From the NCBI RefSeq assembly GCF_001612785.1, contig NZ_BDBC01000001.1:79113-143112 (forward strand): 64,000 nt of DNA. Direction: 5' to 3'. The position numbers and the translations under genes were made by a program. This DNA is from Nocardia beijingensis NBRC 16342. Its GTDB lineage: Bacteria; Actinomycetota; Actinomycetes; Mycobacteriales; Mycobacteriaceae. Under the pieces are notes generated by a model. It was not told the origin of the DNA. It made no database searches and worked only from the letters and a program-made list of their open reading frames with translations. Shown in pieces: positions 17,561 to 26,140 of the stretch (the stretch's first letter is position 1; each line of letters opens with the position of its first letter).

Positions 17561-18535
17561 TCAGGACGGCTCTCCATAGCAGGCGGCCATTGCGGCGGCG
17601 CGGTCGCGCAGGGAGGTGCGCAACCACTGCGGGGACAGGGCTTCCGCGTCCGCGGCGAGCTCCCAGAGCGCCCATTCGGCATGTCGCGCGTCCTGGAAGG
17701 TCACCTCCAGTCGCAGCAGGCCGCCGGTGTCGGGTTCTTCGGCACGGACGCTGAGTGCGGTGCTCACCAGGGCAGCCCGCCGAGCCGGGTTCACCCGTAC
17801 CAGCACGGTGACTTGGTCGCCGCCCATCCGGAACCGCGTGCTGTGTTCCTGCCAGGCCCGGTCCAGATCGACCCGGTTCGGTCGCTGCGCGGGTTCGGGG
17901 AGTTCCTCGGCGGCCAGCACCCGTGCGAGCCGGTAGGTGCGGTCGGCGCCGGACCTGGTGGCCAGCAAGTAGCCTTGGCCGCGTGCGGTGACCAGGCCGA
18001 TCGGATCCACCGTGCGCCACGCCGGGGTCTGGTCCACAGCCGCGTAATGAATGCGCAGTTTGTGTCCGGCCAGCACCGCGCGCCTGATCTCGGTCACGAT
18101 CGCGTCGGGCACCTCCTCGGCAATCAGCCGACGCGCGAGGATGTCGGTCTCCGGGTCGATGAGCAATCGCTGCGCCGCGTCGCTCGCGATGGCCCGATGA
18201 CTCTCGGGTAGCGCGTCGACCACCTTGAGCATGGCCGAGGCGAGCGCGGAGCCCAGGCCGAATCCCTGCGCGCCGCGCCGGGTCCCGGCGACCAGCAGGG
18301 CGAGCGCCTCGTCGTGGTTCAGGCCGGTGAGTTCGGTCTGGAACCCGGGCAACAACGCGAAACCGCCGTGCCGCCCGCGTTCGGCGTAGACCGGGACGCC
18401 GGCAGCGGACAGGGCTTCGATGTCGCGCAGCACCGTGCGGGTGGATACCTCCAGCTCGCGGGCGAGCGCGTCCGCGGTCAACCGACCGCGCTGACGCAGC
18501 AGCAGCACCAGCGAGACCAAGCGGTCGGCGCGCAT
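17561..18535 (-). CDS. YafY-type HTH-WYL transcriptional regulator
   Basis: The 324-residue protein has an N-terminal winged helix-turn-helix (residues about 1-60, LARELEVSTRTVLRDIEAL) and a WYL domain (about 140-215, KLRIHYAAVDQTPAWRTVDPIGLVTARGQGYLLA), followed by a WCX extension. WYL proteins sense nucleic acids or other ligands. ATG 18535 is divergent from the RidA gene with about 95 bp between, so control of ridA is likely. Confidence 0.88.
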   Translation of the reverse strand: MRADRLVSLVLLLRQRGRLTADALARELEVSTRTVLRDIEALSAAGVPVYAERGRHGGFALLPGFQTELTGLNHDEALALLVAGTRRGAQGFGLGSALASAMLKVVDALPESHRAIASDAAQRLLIDPETDILARRLIAEEVPDAIVTEIRRAVLAGHKLRIHYAAVDQTPAWRTVDPIGLVTARGQGYLLATRSGADRTYRLARVLAAEELPEPAQRPNRVDLDRAWQEHSTRFRMGGDQVTVLVRVNPARRAALVSTALSVRAEEPDTGGLLRLEVTFQDARHAEWALWELAADAEALSPQWLRTSLRDRAAAMAACYGEPS

Positions 18536-18629
18536 GCGGAAAACGTACCGGAATACGTGACCGAAGATGTCGTGATTTGTTGGGAGGCTCGACGGCGTAC
18601 GGATTCGCGATGGATCGATGGGAGCTGAT

Positions 18630-19031
18630 GTGGCAGTGGAACGAACGGCGGTCAACCCGGTGACGTGGGCGGCGGAGATGGGTTTCAACCAGGGTGAGGT
18701 CGTCTCCGGGCACACCAGGACGCTGTATTGCTCCGGGCAGACCGCGATGAGCGGCGACGGCAAGCCTCAGCATGAGGGTGACATGGCGGCGCAGTTGGCG
18801 CTGAGCATCGACAACTTGGAGGCCGTGCTCGTCGAGGCGGGGATGTCGCTGGCGAACCTCGTCCGGCTGAACGTCTACACCACCGATGTCGATCTGCTGT
18901 TCCCGCACTACGGGGTGCTGGCGTCGCGGTTGGGGGCCGCCGGGGTGGCGCCTGCCACGACGATGCTCGGCGTAACGCGGCTGGCGATTCCCGGCCAGAT
19001 GGTGGAGCTCGAGGGCACCGCCGTCGCGTGA
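18630..19031 (+). CDS. RidA/YjgF-family protein
   Basis: RidA-type proteins hydrolyse reactive enamine/imine intermediates. The roughly 133-residue product has the family core (YCSGQTAMS, AQLALSIDNLEAVLVEAGM, LNVYTT, TMLGVTRLAIPGQMVELEG). The canonical RidA Arg (in the NVRVF-type segment) is not found where expected, so it may belong to a different Rid subfamily. GTG 18630 is preceded by GGGAG at 5 bp; ATG 18618 is an alternative. Divergent from a WYL regulator. Confidence 0.85.
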   Translation: MAVERTAVNPVTWAAEMGFNQGEVVSGHTRTLYCSGQTAMSGDGKPQHEGDMAAQLALSIDNLEAVLVEAGMSLANLVRLNVYTTDVDLLFPHYGVLASRLGAAGVAPATTMLGVTRLAIPGQMVELEGTAVA

Positions 19032-19043
19032 CGTGGCCTGGCC

Positions 19044-19075
19044 GCTCCTCGTGCCGGGGGACCGGCACGAGGAGC
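19044..19075. terminator. Bidirectional hairpin terminator
   Basis: A perfect 14-bp stem (19044-19057, GCTCCTCGTGCCGG, with 19062-19075) and 4-nt loop starts 13 bp after the ridA stop and serves the convergent ABC permease gene as well. Confidence 0.75.
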
Positions 19076-19124
19076 GGGAAGGTGGATGGTCGCTGGTGAC
19101 GCGGACGGGCCGTGGGTGGCGGGC

Positions 19125-19994
19125 TCAGCGGGCGCGGGCGAGTCGGCGGTTGCGGGTGCCGAGCACGCGGCAGGCGAGGTAGATCAGGAACGAGATCGTG
19201 GTGACGAACGTCGAGACGGGGACGCCCGGCGCGAGCGAGAGCAGGATGCCGCCCACGGCGGCGAGTTCGGCGAACACCACGGCGAGCACGGTCGCCCGGA
19301 TCGGGTCCGCGGTCAGTTGGGCGGCTGCGGCGGCGGGGGTGATCAGCAGGGCGAGGACCAGCAGGGCGCCGACGATCTGCACGCCGAACGCCGCCGTGAT
19401 GCCGAGCAGGACGGCGAACACGATGGACAGCCCCCGCACCGGAACACCGCGGGCCACGGCCACTTCCGGATCGGAACTGGCGAACAGCAGCGGCCGGTAG
19501 ACGAAGGCGAGCACCGCGATCACCCCGGCGGTGCAGACGGCGAGCAGGCCGAGCCCGTTGTTGCCGACGCTGACCACCTGGCCGGTCAGCAGCGAGAATT
19601 TCGATCCGGCGCGATCGGGGCCCAGCCACAGGAAAAGCACCGAGAGTCCGAGACCGAACGAGAGCACCACGGCGATCACCGAATCGCGTTCGCGCGCCCT
19701 GGCCCCGAGCAGGCCGAACAACACCGCCGCCACCACCGACCCCGCGATGGCGCCGAGGCCGACACCGACACCGGCCAGCAGCGCGGCGGCGGCGCCGGTC
19801 AGAGAGAGCTCGCTGGTGCCGTGCACGGCGAACGACATCTGCCTGCTGATGATCAGTGGGCCGATCACGCCGGACAGCAACCCCAACAGGGCCGCGGCGA
19901 GCAACGCCTGCTGGACGAAACCGTAGGACAGCAGGTTCGCCGTGGTGCCGAAATCCAGCATCTTGCCGAGGACGCCGGAGAGCTTGTCGTTCAC
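19125..19994 (-). CDS. Metal ABC transporter permease, ZnuB/MntB type
   Basis: This 289-residue protein has about eight membrane helices and the ABC-3 family features LLSGVIGPLIISRQMSF near the N-terminus and DPEVAVARGVPVRGLSIVF in the coupling region. It forms the channel of a zinc or manganese importer with the ATPase and binding protein upstream. GTG 19994 overlaps the ATPase stop by 4 bp (GTGA). It is the last gene of the three-gene operon. Confidence 0.9.
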   Translation of the reverse strand: MNDKLSGVLGKMLDFGTTANLLSYGFVQQALLAAALLGLLSGVIGPLIISRQMSFAVHGTSELSLTGAAAALLAGVGVGLGAIAGSVVAAVLFGLLGARARERDSVIAVVLSFGLGLSVLFLWLGPDRAGSKFSLLTGQVVSVGNNGLGLLAVCTAGVIAVLAFVYRPLLFASSDPEVAVARGVPVRGLSIVFAVLLGITAAFGVQIVGALLVLALLITPAAAAAQLTADPIRATVLAVVFAELAAVGGILLSLAPGVPVSTFVTTISFLIYLACRVLGTRNRRLARAR

Positions 19995-21508
19995 GAACGC
20001 ACTCCGCTCTGCTCGGGCTCCGTGGACGGCCGGTCGCCGTCGCCCTGCGCACCGTCGGCCGGGGCTTGGGATGCCTCCGCCGTGCCGTTGCCGTGTGGTG
20101 AGCGGTCGGACACCACGTCGCTGCCGTCCACCGACCCGGTCGATGCGTCCACCGCGGTCGCCAAGCCGCTCGGCGTCGGCTCGAGCGGGGATGCGCCGTG
20201 CGTCCACGGCTCGAACGGCGTCGCGTCGTCGCTTGTCAGGTCGGTGTCCGAGGACGGGCGGGTGGCGGTCGCTGCGGCTGCCGGTGCCCGTTCGGCCGCG
20301 GTGTCGCCGTTGCCCACCGGGTGGGTTGGTGAGTCACTGCTTTCCGCGTCTGTCGTGTGGGCGGTTGCCCCGTCGGTCTCCGGCGATCGGCGGGTGGCGG
20401 TTGCCGACGCTGCCGGTATCGGCTCGGCCGGGGCGTCGCCGTTGCGTGCCGGGTGAGCTGTCGACCGGTCGCTCTGAGTGCTGGTCCCCGAGGCGGAGGA
20501 GGTCGTGGGGGCGGTGAGGTCGGTAGGCGCCGAGGTCGGTGCTGCGGGGAGCGGCTTCGCCGCGGATGTCGCGGGCGAGGTGGCTGCGTCATCCACCGTT
20601 GCCTGGTCGCCGTGCGCGAACTCGTCGCCGGCCGGGCCGTGGCAGTGGCCGCCCGCGGTGCCGAGGGCGTCCATGGTGTCGCCGGTGCCGACGACCACCA
20701 GCCGCTCGCGTACCCGCAGGACGTCCACCTGGGTGCGGTACAGCTCCGACAGCACCGCCGAGGTCATCACCTCGTCCGGCGTTCCGATCCGGAACCGGCC
20801 GTCGACCAGGTACAGCACCCGGTCCACGAGGGGCAGGATCGGGTTGATCTCGTGCGTCACGAACAGCACCGCGGTGTCGTGGGTGCGCCTGCGGCGATCG
20901 ATGAGTTCGGCGACCAGTCGCTGATTCGCCAGGTCCAGGCTGAGCAACGGTTCGTCGCACAGCAAGACCTTCGGATCGCCGACCAACGCCTGCGCCACCC
21001 GCAGGCGCTGCTGCTCGCCGCCGGACATGGACTCCAGCGGCGCGTGGGCGAAACGCTCCGCGCCCACGTCGGCGATGGCGGCGGCCACTTTGCGCTTGCG
21101 TTCGGCGCGGGAGCGCAGCCCGAGCCCCCACCGATGTCCGTCGACGCCGAGCCCGACGAGATCGACGCCGCGCAACTGCACCCCGGCGTCGATCGTCTTC
21201 TGTTGCGGCACGTAGCCGATGTCGTGATTGCCCGCGCGCGCCGGCGAGCCCGCGATCCGAGCTGTGCCCGAACTCAGGGCGACCTGGCCCAGCAGCACCT
21301 TCAGCAGCGAGGTCTTGCCCGAACCGTTCGGCCCGAGGACCGCGACGAATTCACCGGGCGTGACAGTGAGATCCAGCCCCTCCCAGAGGGTTCGGTCGCC
21401 GAACGACAAGCGGGCGTCCGCCAGCCGCACCGCGGCCGCGTCGTCGCCGATGTTCGATCGCCGTTCCACCCCGTCGGCGTGCTCGGTCAGCGCGGCTCCC
21501 TTGTTCAT
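19991..21508 (-). CDS. Metal ABC transporter ATP-binding protein with long repetitive C-terminal tail
   Basis: Residues about 25-265 are a normal ABC ATPase: Walker A GPNGSGKTS, signature MSGGEQQRL, Walker B VLLCDEPLLSLD, H-loop FVTHEI. Family members end near residue 260. Here a further 230 or so residues follow, very rich in Ala, Thr, Ser, Pro and Asp, with at least two copies of a 40-45 residue unit (HPARNGDAPAEPIP...TATRRSPETDG and HPVGNGDTAAERAP...TATRPSSDTD). A small GGHCHG motif at the junction could bind metal. ATG 21508 follows the binding-protein stop by 4 bp. Confidence 0.88.
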   Translation of the reverse strand: MNKGAALTEHADGVERRSNIGDDAAAVRLADARLSFGDRTLWEGLDLTVTPGEFVAVLGPNGSGKTSLLKVLLGQVALSSGTARIAGSPARAGNHDIGYVPQQKTIDAGVQLRGVDLVGLGVDGHRWGLGLRSRAERKRKVAAAIADVGAERFAHAPLESMSGGEQQRLRVAQALVGDPKVLLCDEPLLSLDLANQRLVAELIDRRRRTHDTAVLFVTHEINPILPLVDRVLYLVDGRFRIGTPDEVMTSAVLSELYRTQVDVLRVRERLVVVGTGDTMDALGTAGGHCHGPAGDEFAHGDQATVDDAATSPATSAAKPLPAAPTSAPTDLTAPTTSSASGTSTQSDRSTAHPARNGDAPAEPIPAASATATRRSPETDGATAHTTDAESSDSPTHPVGNGDTAAERAPAAAATATRPSSDTDLTSDDATPFEPWTHGASPLEPTPSGLATAVDASTGSVDGSDVVSDRSPHGNGTAEASQAPADGAQGDGDRPSTEPEQSGVRS

Positions 21509-21512
21509 CTGC

Positions 21513-22394
21513 TCAGCCCAGCGCGGCGGCAAGCGCCTGCGCGTTCTTCGTCTGCCACTGAATGTAATCCACGCCGTCGGGCAGGGTCTCGGTCACCTCG
21601 ACGACGGCGACGCCCGCGCGCTGCGCGGTGCCGCGCAGGTCCTTGGTGATCTTGTCCTCGGTCTGCACGTTGTAGATCAGGGCGCGGACCCGCTTGCCGG
21701 TGAGCAGATCCTGGGTCGCCGCGACGGCGGCGGGAGCCGGGTCGGTCTCCTGCTCGATGGCTTCCTGGAATTCGTGCGGAGTCAGGTCGTCGGCTCCGGC
21801 GGCGGCCACGAGGTAGTGCGCCAAAGGTTCGGTTTGCAGCACCGGCGTCTTCGGGTGTTCGGCGGCGAGCTTGCCGGTGATGGCGGTGACCGCGGCGAGC
21901 CGGTTCTTGAACGTCGTCGCGCGCTCGGCGTAGGCCGCGGCCTTGTCCGGGTCCAGTTCGCCGAGCTGGGCGGCGATCCGGTCGGCGACCACGTCGACGG
22001 TGCGCACGTCGTACCAGACGTGTTCGTTGTCGTCGCTCTGGTCGGCCCGCAGGGCGAACGCGTCCACGGTGCGCTTGTTCGTGCCCGCCACCGCCTTCTC
22101 GGCGAACTCGTCGTAACCACCGCCGTTGTAGACCACGAGGTCGGCATCGCTGAGCGCGGCCGACTCGACGGCCGAGGTCTCGTGCGAGTGCGGGTCGGCG
22201 GAGGGATCGGTGATCAGCGCGCGGACGGCGGCGTCGGGGCCTGCGACGGCGGCCGCGATATCACCCCAGACGTCGGTGGAGGCGACGACCGAAGGCCGCC
22301 CGTCGTCGTTCGAGCCTGCGCAGGCGGTGAGCGTCATGGCGGAGACGAGCCCCACGGCGATGCCTGCGCAACTGATGGCGAATCGGGTTCTCAC
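21513..22394 (-). CDS. Zinc/manganese ABC transporter substrate-binding lipoprotein (ZnuA-like)
   Basis: The 293-residue protein has a signal peptide with lipobox LTAC (about residues 22-25), so it is tethered outside the membrane. The cluster A-I fold is visible with metal-ligand candidates His in DPHSHETS, His in EHVWYDVRT and His/Asp/Glu further on (LAHYL, YNVQTEDKI). The usual His-rich zinc loop is nearly absent, so manganese is also possible. It heads the operon with the ATPase and permease, downstream of a Zur-box-like site. GTG start at 22394. Confidence 0.9.
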   Translation of the reverse strand: MRTRFAISCAGIAVGLVSAMTLTACAGSNDDGRPSVVASTDVWGDIAAAVAGPDAAVRALITDPSADPHSHETSAVESAALSDADLVVYNGGGYDEFAEKAVAGTNKRTVDAFALRADQSDDNEHVWYDVRTVDVVADRIAAQLGELDPDKAAAYAERATTFKNRLAAVTAITGKLAAEHPKTPVLQTEPLAHYLVAAAGADDLTPHEFQEAIEQETDPAPAAVAATQDLLTGKRVRALIYNVQTEDKITKDLRGTAQRAGVAVVEVTETLPDGVDYIQWQTKNAQALAAALG

Positions 22395-22428
22395 GTGGGC
22401 GTACTCCTGGCCGTGCTCTAGATCATAA

Positions 22429-22443
22429 TGGAAATCGTTCCCG
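22429..22443. promoter_or_regulatory. Candidate Zur box
   Basis: TGGAAATCGTTCCCG, an imperfect palindrome (GGAA/TTCC core) in an A+T-rich patch, lies 35 bp upstream of the metal-binding protein GTG. It resembles actinobacterial Zur sites in spacing and core, but the match is partial. Confidence 0.4.
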
Positions 22444-22505
22444 TTTAACTCTAGCAGGGCACGTCAAACGGCCGGAGGCGACGCTCACGCGGGAGCGGAA
22501 TGCCA

Positions 22506-22539
22506 AGGGCCCGTGAACGATCGCTCGTTCGCGGGCCCT
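22506..22539 (-). terminator. Hairpin terminator after the trehalose-phosphatase/GH15 gene
   Basis: A 15-bp stem (22506-22520 with 22525-22539, one G-T mismatch) and TCGC loop lies 15 bp after the stop of the gene on the minus strand. Confidence 0.7.
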
Positions 22540-22553
22540 CGCCTTGCCTGCGG

Positions 22554-25127
22554 TCAGACCAGCGCGGCCTCCACCGGCTGTCCGAGCAACTGCGCGCAGC
22601 GCAACAGGCCGAGATGGCTGTATGCCTGCGGATGGTTGCCCAGCGATCGTTCGGCCACCGGGTCGTATTCCTCGCTGAGCAGCCCGGTGGGGCCTGCCAC
22701 GTCGACCAGCTGGGCGAACAGCGCCTCGGCGTCGGAGCGCTTGCCGATCAGCAGGTACGCCTCCACCAGCCAGGCCGCGCACAGGTGGAATCCGCCCTCG
22801 CCGCCGGGCAGGCCGTCGTCGTGGTGGTAGCGGTACACCGTCGAGCCGCTGCGCAGCTCGGCTTCGGTCGCGACGACCGTCGCCGCGAAGCGCGGGTCGG
22901 ACGGATCGATCAGCCCGCTCAGCCCGATGTGCAGCGTCGCGGCGTCCAGATCGGTGCCGTCGTAGGCCGCGGTGTAGGACTGCACCTCGTCGTTCCAGCC
23001 CTTGGCCTTCACCTCGTCGGCGATGGTGTCGCGCAGCAGCGGCCAGGCCGGGTCGGCCTCGCGATCGAACTTCTGCGCCAGGGTGAGCGCCCGGTCGACG
23101 GTCAGCCAGCCCATCACCTTCGAGTACACGTGATGGCGCGGGTTGCCGCGGATCTCCCAGATGCCGTGGTCGGGCTCCTGCCAGCGCCGCTGCACCGCCG
23201 AGACCATGGCGCAGACCAGCTCCCAGTCGGCGTCGGGCAGCACGTCGGCCGGATCGGTGACGCCGCGCAGTTCCCTCGCGTGCGCCAGGGTGGCGATGAG
23301 GTCGACGATCGGACCGAAGACGTCCAGCTGGACCTGCATGTTGGCCGCGTTGCCGACGCGCACCGGGCGGGAGCCGGCGTAGCCGGGTAGCTGGTCGATC
23401 GAGGCCTCCGGCGGCAGCGTCTCGCCGTACAGGGTGTACAGCGGGTGCAGCCGCTCGGGTCCGGGCAGCGTCTCCAGCACGCGGTGGACCCAGCCGAGGT
23501 AGTTCTCGGCCTCCTCGAGCGAGCCGAGGGAGACCAGCGACTGCGCGGTGAGCGCCGCGTCGCGCAGCCAGCAGTAGCGGTAGTCCCAGTTGCGCACGCC
23601 GCCGATGTCCTCGGGCAGCGAGGTGGTGGCGGCCGCGAGGATCGAGCCGGACGGCGCGTGTACCAGTCCGCGCAGGGTCAGCGCGGAGCGCTTCATCAGA
23701 TCGGGCTTGAGCGGCGGCAGCGTGAGCGTGCCCGCCCAGTCCGACCAGTAGCGCTCCGCCTCCCGGCGCCGCTGGGACTCACTGATCGGGGAGGGATCGA
23801 GATCAGCGGTGCCGCAGCGCAACTCGAGCACGACCGGACCCTTGGACGGATCGACGACGGCCCGTGCCGACTCGTGGGTGCCGTCGGAGACGATCTCCCA
23901 CCGCACGCCGGGCGAGCGCAGCACGATCGGGTCGTTGGTGCCGTACACCCGCAGCCCGCCCTCCTGGGCTTCGAGGTTCACCGGCACCTGGCCGAACTCC
24001 GGGCGGGGGGCGAAGGTGACGACGGCCTTCGCGTCGCCGGTGATCACCCGGGTGAGGTCGGTGCGGGTCGGGGCCACGTCGTGCGGCAGGTAGTCGGTGA
24101 CTTGCAGTTTCGCCCAACGGGTTTCGACGGTCATCGTGCCGTCGACGTAGCGCTGCGACAGCGGCAGGCCCGGTCGCTCCGGCTCGATGGTGAAGTGCCC
24201 GCCCTGCGGACCGCCGAGCAGGTGCGCGAACACCGCGGCCGAATCGGGCTCGGGGTGGCAGAACCAGGTCACCGTGGCGTCGGGGGTGAGCAGCGCGACC
24301 GAGCGCGGGCTGGCGAGCATGGTCAGCCGCTCGATGCGCGGCGCGCTCGCGCCCGCCAGCCAGGTGCGGCGCTCCTCCAGCAGGTAGGCCAGCGCGCAGG
24401 CGACGGCCTCGGTGCTGTCCACCCGGAACTTGGCCAGGCTCTCGCCGTCGCCGACCTTGATGCCGACGTCAGGGCCCGACAGCACGCGGAACGCCTTCTC
24501 GTCGGTGACGTCGTCACCGAAGAACACCGCCGCGGAGGCCCCCGCCTGATGCCGGACGGTGTCGAGCGCGGTGCCCTTGTCGGTCTGCACCACGGCCAGT
24601 TCGATGACGGCCTTGCCCTCGGTGACCTGCACGCCGAACCAGCAGGCCGGACCGAGCCGGACCTGCGACAACGCGCGATGACCGATCTCAGGGCTGGCGT
24701 TGCGCACGTGCAACGCGACGCTGGCCGGTTTGATCTCGACGGTGACGCCGGGGTTGTCCGCGGCGATCTGGTTCAGCGACGTCTGCACCTCTTGGAGCAG
24801 ATGCTTGGCGTCGTTGTCGATCGCGTGCACGAAGCCCACGTCGAATTCCGAGCCGTGGCTGCCGATCAGTTGCACCTCGACCGGCAGACGAGACAGCGCC
24901 GCGAGATCTCGCAGCGCGCGGCCGGAGATCACGGCGGCAGTGGTCCCGGTCAGGCCGGCGAGGGCTCGTAACGCGCTCACCGATTCCCGATGGGGGAAGG
25001 CTTTGGCCGGGTCGGACACGATGGGCGCGAGTGTCCCGTCGTAGTCCGATGCGACCAACAGCCGTGGCACGCGCGCGACCGTCGACAGTGCACGGCGAAG
25101 TTCCAGTGGCAGATCCTGTGCGCTCAC
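22554..25127 (-). CDS. Fused trehalose-6-phosphate phosphatase and GH15 glucosidase (probable trehalase)
   Basis: Residues 1-250 are a HAD-type trehalose-phosphatase: motif I ASDYDGTLAPI, motif II VISGRALRDL, and the late Asp motif FFGDDVTDEKAF. Residues about 260-857 are a glycoside hydrolase family 15 (glucoamylase/trehalase) domain with GGVRNWDYRYCWLRDAAL, GNAANMQVQLDVFG and GWLTVDRAL, similar to mycobacterial GH15 trehalases. One protein could thus remove phosphate from trehalose-6-P and then hydrolyse trehalose. The start is GTG 25127. No otsA is adjacent, so the gene is monocistronic. Confidence 0.88.
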   Translation of the reverse strand: MSAQDLPLELRRALSTVARVPRLLVASDYDGTLAPIVSDPAKAFPHRESVSALRALAGLTGTTAAVISGRALRDLAALSRLPVEVQLIGSHGSEFDVGFVHAIDNDAKHLLQEVQTSLNQIAADNPGVTVEIKPASVALHVRNASPEIGHRALSQVRLGPACWFGVQVTEGKAVIELAVVQTDKGTALDTVRHQAGASAAVFFGDDVTDEKAFRVLSGPDVGIKVGDGESLAKFRVDSTEAVACALAYLLEERRTWLAGASAPRIERLTMLASPRSVALLTPDATVTWFCHPEPDSAAVFAHLLGGPQGGHFTIEPERPGLPLSQRYVDGTMTVETRWAKLQVTDYLPHDVAPTRTDLTRVITGDAKAVVTFAPRPEFGQVPVNLEAQEGGLRVYGTNDPIVLRSPGVRWEIVSDGTHESARAVVDPSKGPVVLELRCGTADLDPSPISESQRRREAERYWSDWAGTLTLPPLKPDLMKRSALTLRGLVHAPSGSILAAATTSLPEDIGGVRNWDYRYCWLRDAALTAQSLVSLGSLEEAENYLGWVHRVLETLPGPERLHPLYTLYGETLPPEASIDQLPGYAGSRPVRVGNAANMQVQLDVFGPIVDLIATLAHARELRGVTDPADVLPDADWELVCAMVSAVQRRWQEPDHGIWEIRGNPRHHVYSKVMGWLTVDRALTLAQKFDREADPAWPLLRDTIADEVKAKGWNDEVQSYTAAYDGTDLDAATLHIGLSGLIDPSDPRFAATVVATEAELRSGSTVYRYHHDDGLPGGEGGFHLCAAWLVEAYLLIGKRSDAEALFAQLVDVAGPTGLLSEEYDPVAERSLGNHPQAYSHLGLLRCAQLLGQPVEAALV

Positions 25128-25353
25128 GCATCCAACCTAGTGATCGGAGGAGTTTTTTCAGGGGGCGGGCAAAACAATACTGTGTTGAATTTGCCGCACA
25201 GAAGCGCGCCGGTTCGCGTGCGAACGATAACGCACGACCTGAACCGGTGTCCGGTAGATCTGCCCAGCTAACGGCAACGGTATCCGAGCGGGTGAGCTTC
25301 GTCGCAGCCCAGCGGGCCTTTCGTGCCCGGTTGGTGGCCGGGCGCGCAAGAGT

Positions 25354-25995
25354 CTACTGGTTGCGTTCGCCCAGGAGGAGGTCGACGGTCAGTTCCAGGC
25401 GTTCGGTGACGTCGGTGGCCGACGCGCGCCTGGTCAGCCAGGCGACCAGGTTCGACAGCCAGACGTCGCTGATCACCCGGGCGATGGCCAGCTGGCGTTC
25501 GGTGGGCTCGCCGTCGTTCATCGCGCGGGCGAAGACCCGGTCCATCACCTTGCCGACGCGGTCGACCTCGGCGGCGGCCGAGGCGTCGGCGAACATGAAC
25601 GCCCTGGTCATGGCCTCGGTGAGCAGCGGGTCGCGCTGCATCATGCGGGTGATCTGGGTGAGCAGCAGGTGCATGCGCTCCTGCGGGGACTGCCCGGCAA
25701 GCGGCTTGCGTTTGCCCTCGATCTGCTCGAACTCGCGCGAGAGCGCGGACACCAGCAGGTGGACCTTCGACGGGAAGTAGCGGTACAGGGTGCCGACCGC
25801 GACGTCGGCGCGTTCGGCCACCGCCCGCATCTGCACCGCGTCGTAACCGCCTTTGGACGCGAGCGCCAAGGTGGCGTCCAAGATCCGCTTACGCCGTTCG
25901 CGCTGCGCCGCCGAGCTCAGCTCGTCCTCGCTGAGCGTGGTGACCGGCCGGGCCGCGCTCTGGTCGGCTGGCTGCGATCGGGACGGACTGGCCAT
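25354..25995 (-). CDS. kstR: TetR-family repressor of steroid catabolism KstR
   Basis: KstR represses the cholesterol regulon and is released by 3-oxo-steroid-CoA thioesters. The 213-residue protein has the HTH (MRAVAERADVAVGTLYRYFPSKVHLL) and the characteristic KstR core TEAMTRAFMFADASAAAEVD. It faces fadE34 with a perfect KstR operator between, the same arrangement as Rv3574/Rv3573c. The operator lies about 100 bp upstream of its ATG, so autorepression is likely. Confidence 0.95.
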   Translation of the reverse strand: MASPSRSQPADQSAARPVTTLSEDELSSAAQRERRKRILDATLALASKGGYDAVQMRAVAERADVAVGTLYRYFPSKVHLLVSALSREFEQIEGKRKPLAGQSPQERMHLLLTQITRMMQRDPLLTEAMTRAFMFADASAAAEVDRVGKVMDRVFARAMNDGEPTERQLAIARVISDVWLSNLVAWLTRRASATDVTERLELTVDLLLGERNQ

Positions 25996-26091
25996 TGATG
26001 AAAGTCCTTTCCGGAAACGTCGTTTCGTCGGCTACGTGCGCGGTGCGGCCGCGGCGGCGATGGTGTCTTGACTTCCGCCCGGCTAGGATAT

Positions 26092-26105
26092 TAGAACATG
26101 TTCTA
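26092..26105. promoter_or_regulatory. KstR operator (kstR/fadE34)
   Basis: TAGAACATGTTCTA is a perfect 14-bp palindrome matching the published KstR consensus TnnAACnnGTTnnA. It lies 36 bp upstream of the fadE34 GTG and 97 bp upstream of the kstR ATG. Confidence 0.92.
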
Positions 26106-26140
26106 GGTGTGGGAGTCACGCCGGAAAGGCGGTATGGAGT

